A stretch of 48,511 nucleotides of DNA from Erysipelothrix sp. (GCA_012512455.1 JAAZEF010000070.1:1-48511); one strand, 5' to 3'; positions 7,536 through 16,652 are shown, numbered from the stretch's first letter. A program made the numbers and translations. Notes: generated by a model from the letters alone, not told the origin.

Positions 7536-9598
7536 AGTAAGAATACACTCGCGAATAAAGAAGCGACTAATGAAACTACTGTAATTTGGGTATTGATAGA
7601 TGGACCTGCGGTATCTTTAAATGGATCACCGACAGTGTCACCAATAACAGCAGCTTTGTGTGCATCAGAGCCTTTGCCACCAAAATGGCCAGACTCGATG
7701 TATTTTTTAGCGTTATCCCAAAGCCCTCCGGTATTGGACATAAATAGTGCTAATAATAAACCAGAAAGAATATTACCAACTAAGAAGCCCCCTATCGCAA
7801 GGACACCGCCAAAAAAGCCGACAGCTAAGGTCATCAAGATGGCGAAGGCACCAGCAGGTACTAACTCTTTAAGGGCACCTTCTGTGGCCATTTCGATACA
7901 ACGATTGTAATCAGGCACCACACCTTCTTTACCTTCTTTAAGACCTTCTATTTCGTCAAATTGACGATGGATTTCATCTACTAATCGTTGCGCATTACGA
8001 GTCACACCTTGCATCAATAGAGCACTAAAGACAGCAGGAACTGCGGTACCTACCAATAGACCAAAGAGTACTGAAGGATTCATAACATCAAAATGAGTAA
8101 TAAACAGTTGACCCATTTCAACTAAACCTAATTCAACTGCACTTTCATTAACACTGGTCATAAAGGCAGCCAATAAGGAAATAACAGTGAGCCCTGCGGC
8201 ACCTAACGAGAAGCCTTTGGTGACAGCTTTGACAGTATTTCCGGCACTATCTAATGAATCAGTTATTCTGAGTGCTTCTTCACCTAGATCACACATCTCA
8301 ACTAATCCCCTAGCATTATCGACAATTGGCCCATAGGCATCATTAGAGATAATCATACCGACAATAGATAACATACCTACAGCAGCCAAAGCGATGCCAA
8401 AGAGTGCATACCCTTCACCTAATGGTGCAGCAACATAATAAGATAGCATACTTGCTAAAGCAATCCCAATTAAAGCAGGTAACACACTTAAGAAACCATA
8501 TGACATACCATCAAGAATGGTAAATGCTGGTCCAGTTTTTGACATTTTTGCGACATCTTGGACTGGTTCATACTGATCATTGGTGAAATAATCAGAAATA
8601 ATTCCGATGATGACACCGACCAACAGACCGATGATGGTAGCTACCCACAAGCGCCAATGAATATCAAATATATAGGTTGCTATCCCACTGATAATTAGAA
8701 AGATAAAGGACGTGGAATAAGTGGATAAGTTTAAGGCGTTGGTTGGATTTTGATTCTTGCCCATCTTAGCACTTGATACACCAATAATAGATGCTAACAA
8801 GCCTAAGATAGCAAACACAAATACCACAAAGACTTCTTTGATTCCTAAGGTGACGGCCATTACCAAGGCAGCAGAAAGTGATGCGACATGCGAATCAAAT
8901 AAATCGGCACCCATTCCGGCACAGTCACCAACATTGTCCCCTACATTATCTGCGATAACCGCAGGGTTTCTTGGATCATCTTCAGGGATACCAAGTTCTA
9001 CTTTACCTGTTAAATCAGCTGCGATATCAGCTGTTTTAGTAAAGATACCTCCGCCTGCTTTCGCAAACAAGGCTAAAGAAGAAGCACCGAAACTAAATCC
9101 TAACAATGCTCCTGAATCTTTTGTGAACCAAAACAAAACAACGACTCCTAAGGTTGAAAGTCCGACGACCGACATCCCCATAACAGCTCCTCCACGAAAA
9201 CTTGACATAAAAGAGCGTTCAATATCATAGGTGGCTGCTTCTGCAGTACGCGCATTGGCTTGGGTAGCGACATGCATACCGACCACTCCAGCGACTGCGG
9301 AGAAGATGGTCCCTAGGACATACGAAATGGCGATCACTAAATTATCTTGAATTGTTGAAGACCACAATGGCTTGGGTAAAAAGAGAAAAATCAAGACCGC
9401 GACAATTACTGTGAATCTCGCTAAGATAGTGTACTCTTTTTTAAGAAACGTTCTTGATCCTTGGGCAATTAGTCCACTAATTTCTTTGACTCTTGGGTTC
9501 TCGACATCTTTTTTGATAATCCATCGATAGAAATAAAAAGCCACAACAAAGGATATCAAAGAAACCAAAATGGAAAAAATGACAACTCGATTAATCAT
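7520..9598 (-). CDS. hppA: Membrane-bound proton-translocating pyrophosphatase, K+-independent type
   Basis: Integral membrane pump coupling PPi hydrolysis to cation translocation. About 692 residues with roughly 16 membrane segments. Active-site blocks: GGGIFTKTADIAADLTGKVE, EDDPRNPAVIADNVGDNVGD with CAGMGADLFDSH after it, DNARGLVEM, and C-terminal GSDAHKAAVIGDTVGDPFKD. The segment DSAGNTVKAVTKG carries Lys where K+-dependent enzymes carry Ala, and Thr where they carry Gly. From family knowledge this marks the K+-independent class, whose characterised members pump H+. I chose ATG 9598 (GGGAGGGAGATAAT upstream) rather than an in-frame start 36 nt further out. It would recycle biosynthetic PPi into a proton gradient, useful to a fermenter. 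Confidence 0.95.
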   Translation of the reverse strand: MINRVVIFSILVSLISFVVAFYFYRWIIKKDVENPRVKEISGLIAQGSRTFLKKEYTILARFTVIVAVLIFLFLPKPLWSSTIQDNLVIAISYVLGTIFSAVAGVVGMHVATQANARTAEAATYDIERSFMSSFRGGAVMGMSVVGLSTLGVVVLFWFTKDSGALLGFSFGASSLALFAKAGGGIFTKTADIAADLTGKVELGIPEDDPRNPAVIADNVGDNVGDCAGMGADLFDSHVASLSAALVMAVTLGIKEVFVVFVFAILGLLASIIGVSSAKMGKNQNPTNALNLSTYSTSFIFLIISGIATYIFDIHWRLWVATIIGLLVGVIIGIISDYFTNDQYEPVQDVAKMSKTGPAFTILDGMSYGFLSVLPALIGIALASMLSYYVAAPLGEGYALFGIALAAVGMLSIVGMIISNDAYGPIVDNARGLVEMCDLGEEALRITDSLDSAGNTVKAVTKGFSLGAAGLTVISLLAAFMTSVNESAVELGLVEMGQLFITHFDVMNPSVLFGLLVGTAVPAVFSALLMQGVTRNAQRLVDEIHRQFDEIEGLKEGKEGVVPDYNRCIEMATEGALKELVPAGAFAILMTLAVGFFGGVLAIGGFLVGNILSGLLLALFMSNTGGLWDNAKKYIESGHFGGKGSDAHKAAVIGDTVGDPFKDTAGPSINTQITVVSLVASLFASVFLLYSLL

Positions 9599-9667
9599 AT
9601 TATCTCCCTCCCTGTACTTAATAGAAGTTAACATTATTGTAACACTCTATTCAGTACATGTAAAGGC

Positions 9668-10108
9668 TTACATCGTCATTTGATAATTTTTTAATAGACT
9701 TTTCTTAATCATAGTGAGAGAATTAATCCCGGCAAGATAATCCGCTTTGGCGGGAAGATAAACTTCGTTCTCTAAACCATGAAGTTGTTCAATTAAATAA
9801 ATGGTTAGTTCTAGTTGTTGTTGAGTGCTTTGTAATAATAATGTGCTGTCTTTTTTGATTCGATATTCCACTAACACCTGATGATCATTCTCTAAGTATT
9901 CTAAAGCCTTATTAATTCCACTTTGACAGATTCCTATTAATGGTTCGTAGTCAAGGTCATTATTATGACTTTTACTTATTTCTAATGACATCTCAATAAG
10001 GGAAAGACCGATTGCTAATTGCATCATCAATCCACACCCACTGGCATAGGTATAATCTTTACTTCTTAAAAGAGATATGAGCTCTTTAAGACTCTTCTTG
10101 ACTAACAA
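9668..10108 (-). CDS. fchA: Cyclodeaminase/cyclohydrolase-family protein (FchA-like, short)
   Basis: Resembles formimino-tetrahydrofolate cyclodeaminase / methenyl-THF cyclohydrolase: a short amphipathic N-terminus leading into a helical bundle, here ASGCGLMMQLAIGLSLIEMS in place of the usual PTPGGGS-AAL start. At 146 residues it is clearly shorter than the usual ~200, and the glycine-rich loop is altered, so activity is uncertain. The start is probably TTG 10108, inside the end of ftcD (23-nt overlap); no ATG lies near the expected N-terminus. Position directly after ftcD is the main support for the call. Confidence 0.6.
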   Translation of the reverse strand: MLVKKSLKELISLLRSKDYTYASGCGLMMQLAIGLSLIEMSLEISKSHNNDLDYEPLIGICQSGINKALEYLENDHQVLVEYRIKKDSTLLLQSTQQQLELTIYLIEQLHGLENEVYLPAKADYLAGINSLTMIKKSLLKNYQMTM

Positions 10109-10952
10109 ATCGTTTCAACCAACTTTCTATTATCATATCTTCATTAAATCTAGTAAGTTTTAAGGAAGAGGGGTTCTTGACACATTCTTCAAAGACACAC
10201 CCAATTATTTCTGAGCTTTCTATTAAATCAGTGTGTTGTTGTATTGCTTGATAAACATCATCTAATGATGTCACTTTATAATCACGTAAATTGGTACTTA
10301 CTTGTACCTTTTGTAGACTTTCACAATAAACACCTATGGCACTAACGTAAGCTAGTCCACCAGATGACTCTCTTATTTTTCTTGCGATATCTTTAGCTAA
10401 ATTGATATCTAGAGAATTTAGTGTCACATTATAAGCAATTAAGGGTTTTCTGACACCTACCACTGTCGCACCAGCAGTTGGATGTAATTGTTGACCGAAA
10501 TCAAAAGATATATCTTTATTTTCTAGTCGATTTTTAAGTCCAGAATATCCACCTTTTCGTATCGATGCTAGTTTTCGATCATGAAATGATTTCTCATAAA
10601 GAAAGACTGGAATGTCTAATTTACTAATTTGTTTTGCCAATTGAATTGAATAATCAATTGCTTGTAATGTTGTGATGTTTTGTAATGGTACTAGTGGAAT
10701 CACATCAGTCGCTCCAATAAAGGGATGTTCTCCTTGGTGAGTGTTAACATCGATTAATGTGCTAGCTGTCTTAACAGATTGTACGATAGCTTTCAATAAT
10801 GAAGTGGGTTGACCTAGGACACTGACGACCATTCGATTGTAGTCTTGTGAGCTATTGACATCCATCACCATTACATGCGGTTGATTAAAGCACTCTATGA
10901 TAGAGGCATCATATTCAATTGAATAATTAATTAAGGCTGATAATATTTTCAT
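10086..10952 (-). CDS. ftcD: Glutamate formimidoyltransferase (FtcD N-domain type)
   Basis: 288 residues. It transfers a formimino (or formyl) group between tetrahydrofolate and glutamate. The block HQGEHPFIGATDVIPLVPL matches the family's HKGEHPRMGA-DV-PFxP motif containing the catalytic His. GVRKPLIAYNVTLNS and GGLAYVSAIGVYCES-VQVSTNL match the later folate-site blocks. No histidine-utilisation genes (hutH, hutU, hutI) occur in the window. Some such proteins are known to act in vivo as 5-formyl-THF recycling enzymes instead, which would fit. The gene starts at ATG 10952, overlapping the upstream hydrolase stop by 4 nt (ATGA), so translation is coupled. Confidence 0.88.
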   Translation of the reverse strand: MKILSALINYSIEYDASIIECFNQPHVMVMDVNSSQDYNRMVVSVLGQPTSLLKAIVQSVKTASTLIDVNTHQGEHPFIGATDVIPLVPLQNITTLQAIDYSIQLAKQISKLDIPVFLYEKSFHDRKLASIRKGGYSGLKNRLENKDISFDFGQQLHPTAGATVVGVRKPLIAYNVTLNSLDINLAKDIARKIRESSGGLAYVSAIGVYCESLQKVQVSTNLRDYKVTSLDDVYQAIQQHTDLIESSEIIGCVFEECVKNPSSLKLTRFNEDMIIESWLKRFVSQEES

Positions 10953-12871
10953 GGATTTGCTCCTACATAAATGTTATCTAAATAGATTGTATTGTGGTCA
11001 TTAAAGTCGAAGGTAATAGATTTTATCTCTTTGTCTAGCAACTCAACTTGTATGGTTTCTAAGATGTTACTTTCTTGATGGTGATTAAAGACTCTTTCCC
11101 ATTTGGATAATACGATTGGATATGGTGGTAATACTTCCGTAGTAAAAAGGTCTACCTGACGAGTACTTCCATCTTCATATTCTATGTCTACTTTAACATC
11201 TAGCTTATCGTTTTCGTGTGCTATATCAAAATATAGAAAGTCGCCATTAGAATTAATATCAAAGGACAGTTTACTTTCTGGGTTTACTTGCAAAGTAAGG
11301 ACATTGTTCAGTCTAGATTTTTGTGTATCACGATTGTCCATTGTTGCTACTTCGTCCACAAGATTTTCACTACTATAGATTGTTGTTGTTTCAAAATCAT
11401 ATATAATTTGATTTGACCCATGATAGCTTTGTTGAGTTAACCAAGTTTTAGGCAGTTGTGAGCTAAAGGAATGAATATCAAAGAATAGTGATAGATTATC
11501 TTTTGTGACCAATTGATACGCCAAAACATTGACTAATTGTTGTTGATCTTGGGGTGCTATTAAATTAGCGGTATTAGTATTTAGGGCATTAGGTAACCTT
11601 GTATCATACTTTCCCCAAGTGGTATTAAACTGACCATGATTCGCATTACCTACATATAATATTGATTTAAAATAATCTTCTTCAACATTGATTCTTCGAT
11701 ACGTATATTCAGCTCTAAAGGTCCTGACGTCTTGGTCATGGGATCCATGTATGGCCACATAATTAACATCTGTGGGATATTTACGAAGTGAATACTGTTG
11801 ATAGGTTGGGGCGATGGCTAGCAAATTTTCAATATCAAAATCATAATTAAAAATGATGGATTCATTGTCAGGATAATGTTCTAATTGATTAAAGGTACTA
11901 GCGATAACAATGCTTTCACCGCCTCGAGAATGCCCTGCTAGTGTTATGTTTTCAAAACTTATCACATCAGAATATTCGTCTTGTAAATAAGCAATACTCT
12001 CCAATAATAGAATGGCTCTTGCGGCATTATCATCTTTTAAATTCTGATTTAGATAACCATTGAGTGCCCTATGATCTAAGCTCACTACAGCAATTCCTCG
12101 AGCACTAAGATATTCTCCTAAATAGTCATAGCCTAAATAGGAAGGAGTTGGTAACATATGGTTTCCATGTATTATAACCACTAAGGGAACTAATTCCTGT
12201 GCGTCTGGTAAAAACAACCTTCCTGATATTGGAATTTGATCAACACCATATCCTAACATTTTATCGCGACTGTCATAATCTTTGCCTTCTTGATTGCCTA
12301 TTAACCATGATAAATCTACCGTAGATCCAACAAAATCTTTGATTTGATAATCGTATGTTGCTTCAACCTCTATTGTTGAGGCATCTTGAATTACTTGCGG
12401 TATTGTTGAATATACACCCTCTTGTTTAAAGCCACCACCACATTGAAAGCTATAAAAGACTAAGTGAATAACTATTAAAAGAAGACTTGCACTTTTAAAT
12501 AATTTTGGACGATGATCTAATAGCAGTCCTAAACTAATAGTTGATAGACTCATAATGGTTATAATTGTATAAACTCCCCACTGAGGTGTATTGTACATTT
12601 TATATTTTAGTAAGAAATAATAACTGATGAATGTAATAATTATTAAGATGATCATATGAAGCTTAATTGAGAACCAACGACTAGTAATTACATCTATTGT
12701 TTCTATAATTAACATAAATATTGAGAACACTACTAAGGATGCAATGATGAAGATTAAGTTGACATAGTGATGGTAACGATTAAATACAAAAAAAGCACTT
12801 GCTAATAAAGAGCCTAATAAACCGATTAACAATTTCGAGATTCGATGTGGAGCATTAAAAAAAGACTTCAT
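10949..12871 (-). CDS. Membrane-anchored alpha/beta hydrolase
   Basis: 640 residues in three parts. Residues about 1-150 hold four to five hydrophobic segments. Residues about 200-470 form an alpha/beta hydrolase with an HGNHMLPTPSY oxyanion-type block and the nucleophile elbow AGHSRGGES near residue 312; an Asp within HGSHDQD and a later His in NHGQF are plausible triad members. Residues about 480-640 are beta-rich, with DFETTTIYSSEN and EVELLDKEIKSITF-like strands resembling a carbohydrate-binding or galactose-binding fold. The catalytic domain is probably outside the membrane. Lipase/esterase or polyester hydrolase-like activities are possible; substrate unknown. It is first in the operon with ftcD and fchA (ATGA overlap), an unexpected partnership. 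Confidence 0.75.
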   Translation of the reverse strand: MKSFFNAPHRISKLLIGLLGSLLASAFFVFNRYHHYVNLIFIIASLVVFSIFMLIIETIDVITSRWFSIKLHMIILIIITFISYYFLLKYKMYNTPQWGVYTIITIMSLSTISLGLLLDHRPKLFKSASLLLIVIHLVFYSFQCGGGFKQEGVYSTIPQVIQDASTIEVEATYDYQIKDFVGSTVDLSWLIGNQEGKDYDSRDKMLGYGVDQIPISGRLFLPDAQELVPLVVIIHGNHMLPTPSYLGYDYLGEYLSARGIAVVSLDHRALNGYLNQNLKDDNAARAILLLESIAYLQDEYSDVISFENITLAGHSRGGESIVIASTFNQLEHYPDNESIIFNYDFDIENLLAIAPTYQQYSLRKYPTDVNYVAIHGSHDQDVRTFRAEYTYRRINVEEDYFKSILYVGNANHGQFNTTWGKYDTRLPNALNTNTANLIAPQDQQQLVNVLAYQLVTKDNLSLFFDIHSFSSQLPKTWLTQQSYHGSNQIIYDFETTTIYSSENLVDEVATMDNRDTQKSRLNNVLTLQVNPESKLSFDINSNGDFLYFDIAHENDKLDVKVDIEYEDGSTRQVDLFTTEVLPPYPIVLSKWERVFNHHQESNILETIQVELLDKEIKSITFDFNDHNTIYLDNIYVGANP

Positions 12872-12923
12872 TTATTAAACCCTTTCTTTTCATCTATTTT
12901 ATCATAATAACCTATGAATGAGA

Positions 12924-12952
12924 TTGTTTCACTGAAAGATAATTGATAGAAT
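12924..12952 (+). promoter_or_regulatory. Promoter for the acidic repeat protein operon
   Basis: -35 TTGTTT (12924-12929), 17-nt spacer, -10 TAGAAT (12947-12952). It is followed by AAAGGAGGC and the ATG at 12974. A good sigma-A-type match. Confidence 0.6.
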
Positions 12953-12973
12953 AAACACAAAGGAGGCTTTGTT

Positions 12974-13336
12974 ATGACTAAGAAAAAACTAAATGAAGAC
13001 TTATTGGAACAAGAAGAGAGTAGTGCGACTGTAGAAGACTTGTTAATTTCTGGGGATGAATTTCATATGAATCTTGTAGAAAAATCTGATGTTGATTATT
13101 TAGAGGATGCGGCAGATCCTAAATATCAAAAGGAAGGTGTCTTTGGTTCATTAAAAGCTGAAGAAGACCATGAATTTCAAATTAAAGAAGTTGAAGTTGA
13201 GGCGAGTACTGCTGGTGAGGACGATTTGGTCGAAGATGGGGATCAATTCGAAATGAACCTTGTGGAAAAGACAGATACCGGAATGGAAGAACAACCAGTT
13301 CATCCTGATTATCAAAGCGAATTAAAACGTAAATAG
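12974..13336 (+). CDS. Acidic protein with duplicated 32-residue motif, unknown function
   Basis: 120 residues, highly acidic, with no signal peptide, Cys or membrane segment. Residues 21-52 and 83-114 are an internal repeat of equal length sharing GDEF/GDQF, then MNLVEK, then an acidic stretch and a closing DPKYQ/HPDYQ. A weaker third copy (EEDHEFQIKEVEVE) lies between them. The composition suggests a disordered or peptide-like scaffold rather than an enzyme. I do not recognise the family. It has a clear promoter and an AAAGGAGGC ribosome binding site, and ends 2 nt before the Gfo/Idh/MocA gene, so the two are probably co-expressed. Confidence 0.8.
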   Translation: MTKKKLNEDLLEQEESSATVEDLLISGDEFHMNLVEKSDVDYLEDAADPKYQKEGVFGSLKAEEDHEFQIKEVEVEASTAGEDDLVEDGDQFEMNLVEKTDTGMEEQPVHPDYQSELKRK

Positions 13337-13338
13337 TA

Positions 13339-14307
13339 ATGAAAAAATTTCATTATGGAATAATTTCTGCGGCATCGATAGTCCCTCGTTTTGTGAGTGC
13401 TCTAAATGAATCAAAACATTCCAGAGCCATAGCAATTGGATCGTCGTCACTAAAAAGGTCAGAAAAACTTGCTAAAGAGCTAAAAATTCCGACAGCTTAT
13501 GGTAGCTATTTGGAGATTTATGAAGATCCCAAGATAGATATCGTCTATATTGCCAATATTAATGAGAATCATTTTGAGGAAATAATAAACGCATTAAACC
13601 ATGGTAAACATGTACTTTGTGAGAAACCTTTTGTATTGGATCCCAAACAAGTATCACAAATATTTGATTTAGCTTCAGAGAAAAACTTATTTGTGATGGA
13701 GGCTCAAAAGGCAGTCTTTTTACCGACGACACAATACGTCAAAAAATGTATTGAAAATAAGAAGTATGGAAAGCTTAACCAAATTCAAGTGAGTGCTTCT
13801 TTTGGTAGCCGTTTTGAAAAAGGACACTGGATGTATGATAAACATCAAGGTGGTGCCCTCTTTGGTTCTGGCTCATATATTATTGAGTACTTGTTATATC
13901 TGTTAGATGATCCTAGCTTTGAATATCAAGCATTGACCCATCTTGGTGATAGTGATGAGATTGATGATGTGGCGATTCAGTTTAAGTTTAATCAAGATTT
14001 ACTGGCATCAACCCATCTGACGACGAGAACTCACACTCATAATATTGCTCATTTCCATTTTGATGATGCGATTATTTCGATTAAAAACTTTTGGAAGAGT
14101 CGTAAGTTGAAAATTCACTATCACGATAATCAAGAATCTGATGTGAGAAAATTTTCAAATGTTCCCGAAATGGTTTATGAAATAGAGCATGTCTATGATT
14201 GCATTATGGATAATAAAATCACTTCTCCTTACATGACAAAAAACATCACAGAAAAGTGTGTGACTTTAGTTGATGAAATATATCAAACAACCTTAGAACA
14301 GAGTTAA
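13339..14307 (+). CDS. Gfo/Idh/MocA-family NAD(P)-dependent oxidoreductase (copy 2)
   Basis: 322 residues, paralogous to the protein at 6606-7535. The N-terminal Rossmann region reads GIISAASIVPRFV, with the same loss of the second and third loop glycines as copy 1. It has TAYGSYLEIYEDPKIDIVYI and the CEKPFVLD motif with the expected Lys. Residues FGSGSYIIEYLLYL correspond to TSGSYTFEYIDYL of copy 1. The two probably act on related, unknown substrates. It starts 2 nt after the upstream stop with no strong ribosome binding site of its own, suggesting translational coupling. A terminator follows. Confidence 0.85.
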   Translation: MKKFHYGIISAASIVPRFVSALNESKHSRAIAIGSSSLKRSEKLAKELKIPTAYGSYLEIYEDPKIDIVYIANINENHFEEIINALNHGKHVLCEKPFVLDPKQVSQIFDLASEKNLFVMEAQKAVFLPTTQYVKKCIENKKYGKLNQIQVSASFGSRFEKGHWMYDKHQGGALFGSGSYIIEYLLYLLDDPSFEYQALTHLGDSDEIDDVAIQFKFNQDLLASTHLTTRTHTHNIAHFHFDDAIISIKNFWKSRKLKIHYHDNQESDVRKFSNVPEMVYEIEHVYDCIMDNKITSPYMTKNITEKCVTLVDEIYQTTLEQS

Positions 14308-14319
14308 TCTGTTCTTTTT
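14295..14319 (+). terminator. Terminator of the acidic-protein/oxidoreductase operon
   Basis: AGAACAG (14295-14301) pairs with CTGTTCT (14309-14315) across a 7-nt loop that contains the stop codon; a T run follows. Confidence 0.75.
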
Positions 14320-14362
14320 ATTTCTACCTTGTTATGAGGGTCTACATCAATGATCAAATTAT

Positions 14363-14396
14363 AAAAAAAGAGAAAGTTGTATGAAACCTTCTCTTT
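14363..14396 (-). terminator. Terminator of the pfl operon
   Basis: AAAGAGAA (14367-14374) pairs with TTCTCTTT (14389-14396), with a T run on the minus strand (complement of 14363-14369). It lies just after the stop of the separate glycyl-radical domain gene. Confidence 0.75.
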
Positions 14397-14401
14397 GATA
14401 A

Positions 14402-14635
14402 TTACATTTTCTCGTGCATTGTACGAGAGATAACTTCATCCTGTTGTTCTTTAGTTAAGCGATTAAAGTTTACCGCATAACCTGAAACACGAACAGTCAA
14501 TTGTGGATACAATTCAGGATGATTTTGAGCATCAACTAATGTCTCACGATTGAAGACGTTAACATTCAAGTGATGTCCACCATTCTCAACATAACCATCA
14601 ATCATATTTACTAAATTTTTTACTCTTGAACTCAT
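14402..14635 (-). CDS. Separate glycyl-radical domain of pyruvate formate-lyase (GrcA-like)
   Basis: 77 residues that equal the C-terminal domain of pyruvate formate-lyase. It begins with [20 protein letters not shown], continues NREXLVDA, then [18 protein letters not shown] and a C-terminal [12 protein letters not shown] block. Gly52 in RVSGYA is the residue converted to the catalytic radical by PflA. The gene has its own ribosome binding site (AAAGGAGATTT, 14641-14650 region) and ATG 14635, 19 nt after the stop of the catalytic part and out of frame with it. Gene order and the absence of this domain from the upstream protein imply that the two chains form one enzyme. E. coli GrcA (YfiD) is the closest known analogue, but there it is a spare part for an intact enzyme. 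Confidence 0.92.
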   Translation of the reverse strand: MSSRVKNLVNMIDGYVENGGHHLNVNVFNRETLVDAQNHPELYPQLTVRVSGYAVNFNRLTKEQQDEVISRTMHEKM

Positions 14636-14654
14636 ATTTAAATCTCCTTTTTAA

Positions 14655-16652
14655 TTAATCTTTTCCTAATGAACCTGGGACAATCGAGAATGTATTAGAA
14701 ATACCATCACGACTATGTTCATAAGGCAATTTGGCAACTGATTCTAATGAAGCAAGTGCTCCACTACGATCACGTCCATGCATTGGGTTTGCTCCTGGAG
14801 CAAATGGTTCGTTTGCTTTTCTACCATCAGGTGTTGCTCCTGTTTTCTTACCATACACCACATTTGAAGTAATGGTTAAGATTGACATAGAGTGAACTCC
14901 ATCACGGTATGTATGTTGTTTACGAATCTTATTCATAAAGACTTTAACAAGTTCTGCTGCGAGGCTATCAACACGGTCATCATTGTTTCCAAAGAGTGGA
15001 TAATCTCCTTCTACTTCAAAGTCTACCGCAATACCACGTTCATCACGAATTGGTTTAACTTGTGCATATTTAATGGCTGATAATGAGTCAGCAACTACTG
15101 ATAAACCAGCAATTCCTGTTGCGAACAATCTTCTGACTTCGCGATCATGTAATGCCATTTGTGATGATTCATATGAATATTTATCATGCATATAGTGAAT
15201 AATATTCAATGCATCAACATATACTTTTGCTAACCATTCTAATGTTTGGTCATATAAGGTAATGACTTCTTCGTAATCTAGAATTTCACTAGTAATAGTT
15301 TGGAATCTTGGAGCTACTTGATCTCCTGTTTTTTCATCTCTACCACCATTTATTGCATAAAGAAGTGCTTTAGCTAGGTTGGCACGTGCACCAAAGAATT
15401 GCATATCCTTACCGATTCTCATAGCTGATACACAGCAAGCAATTCCGTAATCATCACCCATTTCAATACGCATCAAGTCATCATTTTCGTATTGAATTGA
15501 AGATGTTTCAATTGAAACCTTAGCACAGAACTCCTTGAATCCTTGTGGCAAGTTCTTTGACCAAAGAACTGTCATGTTTGGTTCAGGTGCAGGTCCTAAG
15601 TTTACTAGAGTGTGTAACATTCTAAATGAGTTTTTAGTAACTAATGTACGACCATCTAAGCCCATACCACCGATTGATTCAGTAACCCATGTTGGGTCTC
15701 CTGAGAATAAATCGTTATAGTCTGGTGTTCTCATGAATTTAACTAAACGAAGTTTCATAACAAAGTGATCCATGATTTCTTGAGCCTCTTCTTCTGTTAA
15801 GACTCCTGCTTTTAGATCTCTTTCAAAATAAATGTCTAAGAACGTTGTCGTCCTACCCAGTGACATCGCTGCACCGTTTTGTTGTTTAATAGCTGCTAAA
15901 TAACCAAAATATACGAACTGAACAGCTCCTTGAGCAGTAGTTGCTGGTTGACTAATATCAATACCATAAGCTAATGCCATTGTTTTCATATCTTGTAATG
16001 CACGAATTTGTTCTGAATGTTCTTCTCTTTCAAGAATAAGTTTTTCAGTCATCGTACCTGATAGAATTTCTAAATCATCTTTTTTACCTTGAATTAAACG
16101 ATCAATACCATATAAAGCTACACGACGATAGTCACCAATAATACGACCACGACCATAAGCATCTGGAAGGCCAGTAATAATACCTGCACGACGAGCTGCT
16201 CTAATTTCTGGTGTATAGGCATCGAAGACTCCTTGGTTATGTGTTTTAGCATATTCTGTAAAAATCTTACTTACTTCTTCATCAATCTTAAAACCATAAG
16301 ACTCTAGAGCTTGTTCAGACATTCTAATGCCGCCTGAAGGTTGTAATGAACGTTTGAATGGTTTATCTGTTTGGAAACCAACAATTTTTTCTAAATCTTT
16401 ATTTAGATACCCAGGTCCATGTGACTTGATACTAGAAATAATTGAAGTATCAGCATCTAATACACCACCTGCATCTCTTTCTTTTTGGTTAAGATCTAAT
16501 ACTTGTTCCCATAAAGCTTTAGTAGCCTTAGTAGGTTCTTCTAAAAACTCATCGTTTCCTTCATAAGGTGTGTAGTTTTTTTGAATGAAATCACGAACGT
16601 TGATTTCTTTTTCCCACTCACCACCGACAAAATTCTTCCACGCGTTGCTCAT
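14655..16652 (-). CDS. pflB: Pyruvate formate-lyase catalytic part, lacking the glycyl-radical domain
   Basis: 665 residues. It converts pyruvate and CoA to acetyl-CoA and formate. The adjacent active-site cysteines are Cys406-Cys407 in [20 protein letters not shown]. Other family blocks include [20 protein letters not shown] and [20 protein letters not shown]. The chain stops after [17 protein letters not shown], exactly at the variable linker before the radical domain of normal ~750-residue enzymes. That domain follows as a separate gene (14402-14635). 665 plus 77 residues equals a full enzyme, so nothing is missing. The start ATG 16652 overlaps the stop of the thioredoxin-like gene (TAATG), with AGAGGAGATAT upstream. 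Confidence 0.95.
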   Translation of the reverse strand: MSNAWKNFVGGEWEKEINVRDFIQKNYTPYEGNDEFLEEPTKATKALWEQVLDLNQKERDAGGVLDADTSIISSIKSHGPGYLNKDLEKIVGFQTDKPFKRSLQPSGGIRMSEQALESYGFKIDEEVSKIFTEYAKTHNQGVFDAYTPEIRAARRAGIITGLPDAYGRGRIIGDYRRVALYGIDRLIQGKKDDLEILSGTMTEKLILEREEHSEQIRALQDMKTMALAYGIDISQPATTAQGAVQFVYFGYLAAIKQQNGAAMSLGRTTTFLDIYFERDLKAGVLTEEEAQEIMDHFVMKLRLVKFMRTPDYNDLFSGDPTWVTESIGGMGLDGRTLVTKNSFRMLHTLVNLGPAPEPNMTVLWSKNLPQGFKEFCAKVSIETSSIQYENDDLMRIEMGDDYGIACCVSAMRIGKDMQFFGARANLAKALLYAINGGRDEKTGDQVAPRFQTITSEILDYEEVITLYDQTLEWLAKVYVDALNIIHYMHDKYSYESSQMALHDREVRRLFATGIAGLSVVADSLSAIKYAQVKPIRDERGIAVDFEVEGDYPLFGNNDDRVDSLAAELVKVFMNKIRKQHTYRDGVHSMSILTITSNVVYGKKTGATPDGRKANEPFAPGANPMHGRDRSGALASLESVAKLPYEHSRDGISNTFSIVPGSLGKD

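Noticed and set aside
8757-9230. Open frame on the plus strand inside hppA (157 codons)
   Set aside because: It is antisense to a strongly conserved hppA frame, rich in Pro/Thr/Ala/Lys from reverse reading, and has no ribosome binding site. Similar antisense frames inside sbcC, pflB, chrA and the Na/Pi gene were rejected for the same reason.
14636-14654. Sequencing frameshift as the explanation for the split pflB
   Set aside because: A frameshift would not create a stop, a well-spaced AAAGGAG ribosome binding site and a start codon exactly in the variable linker. Only resequencing can exclude error completely.
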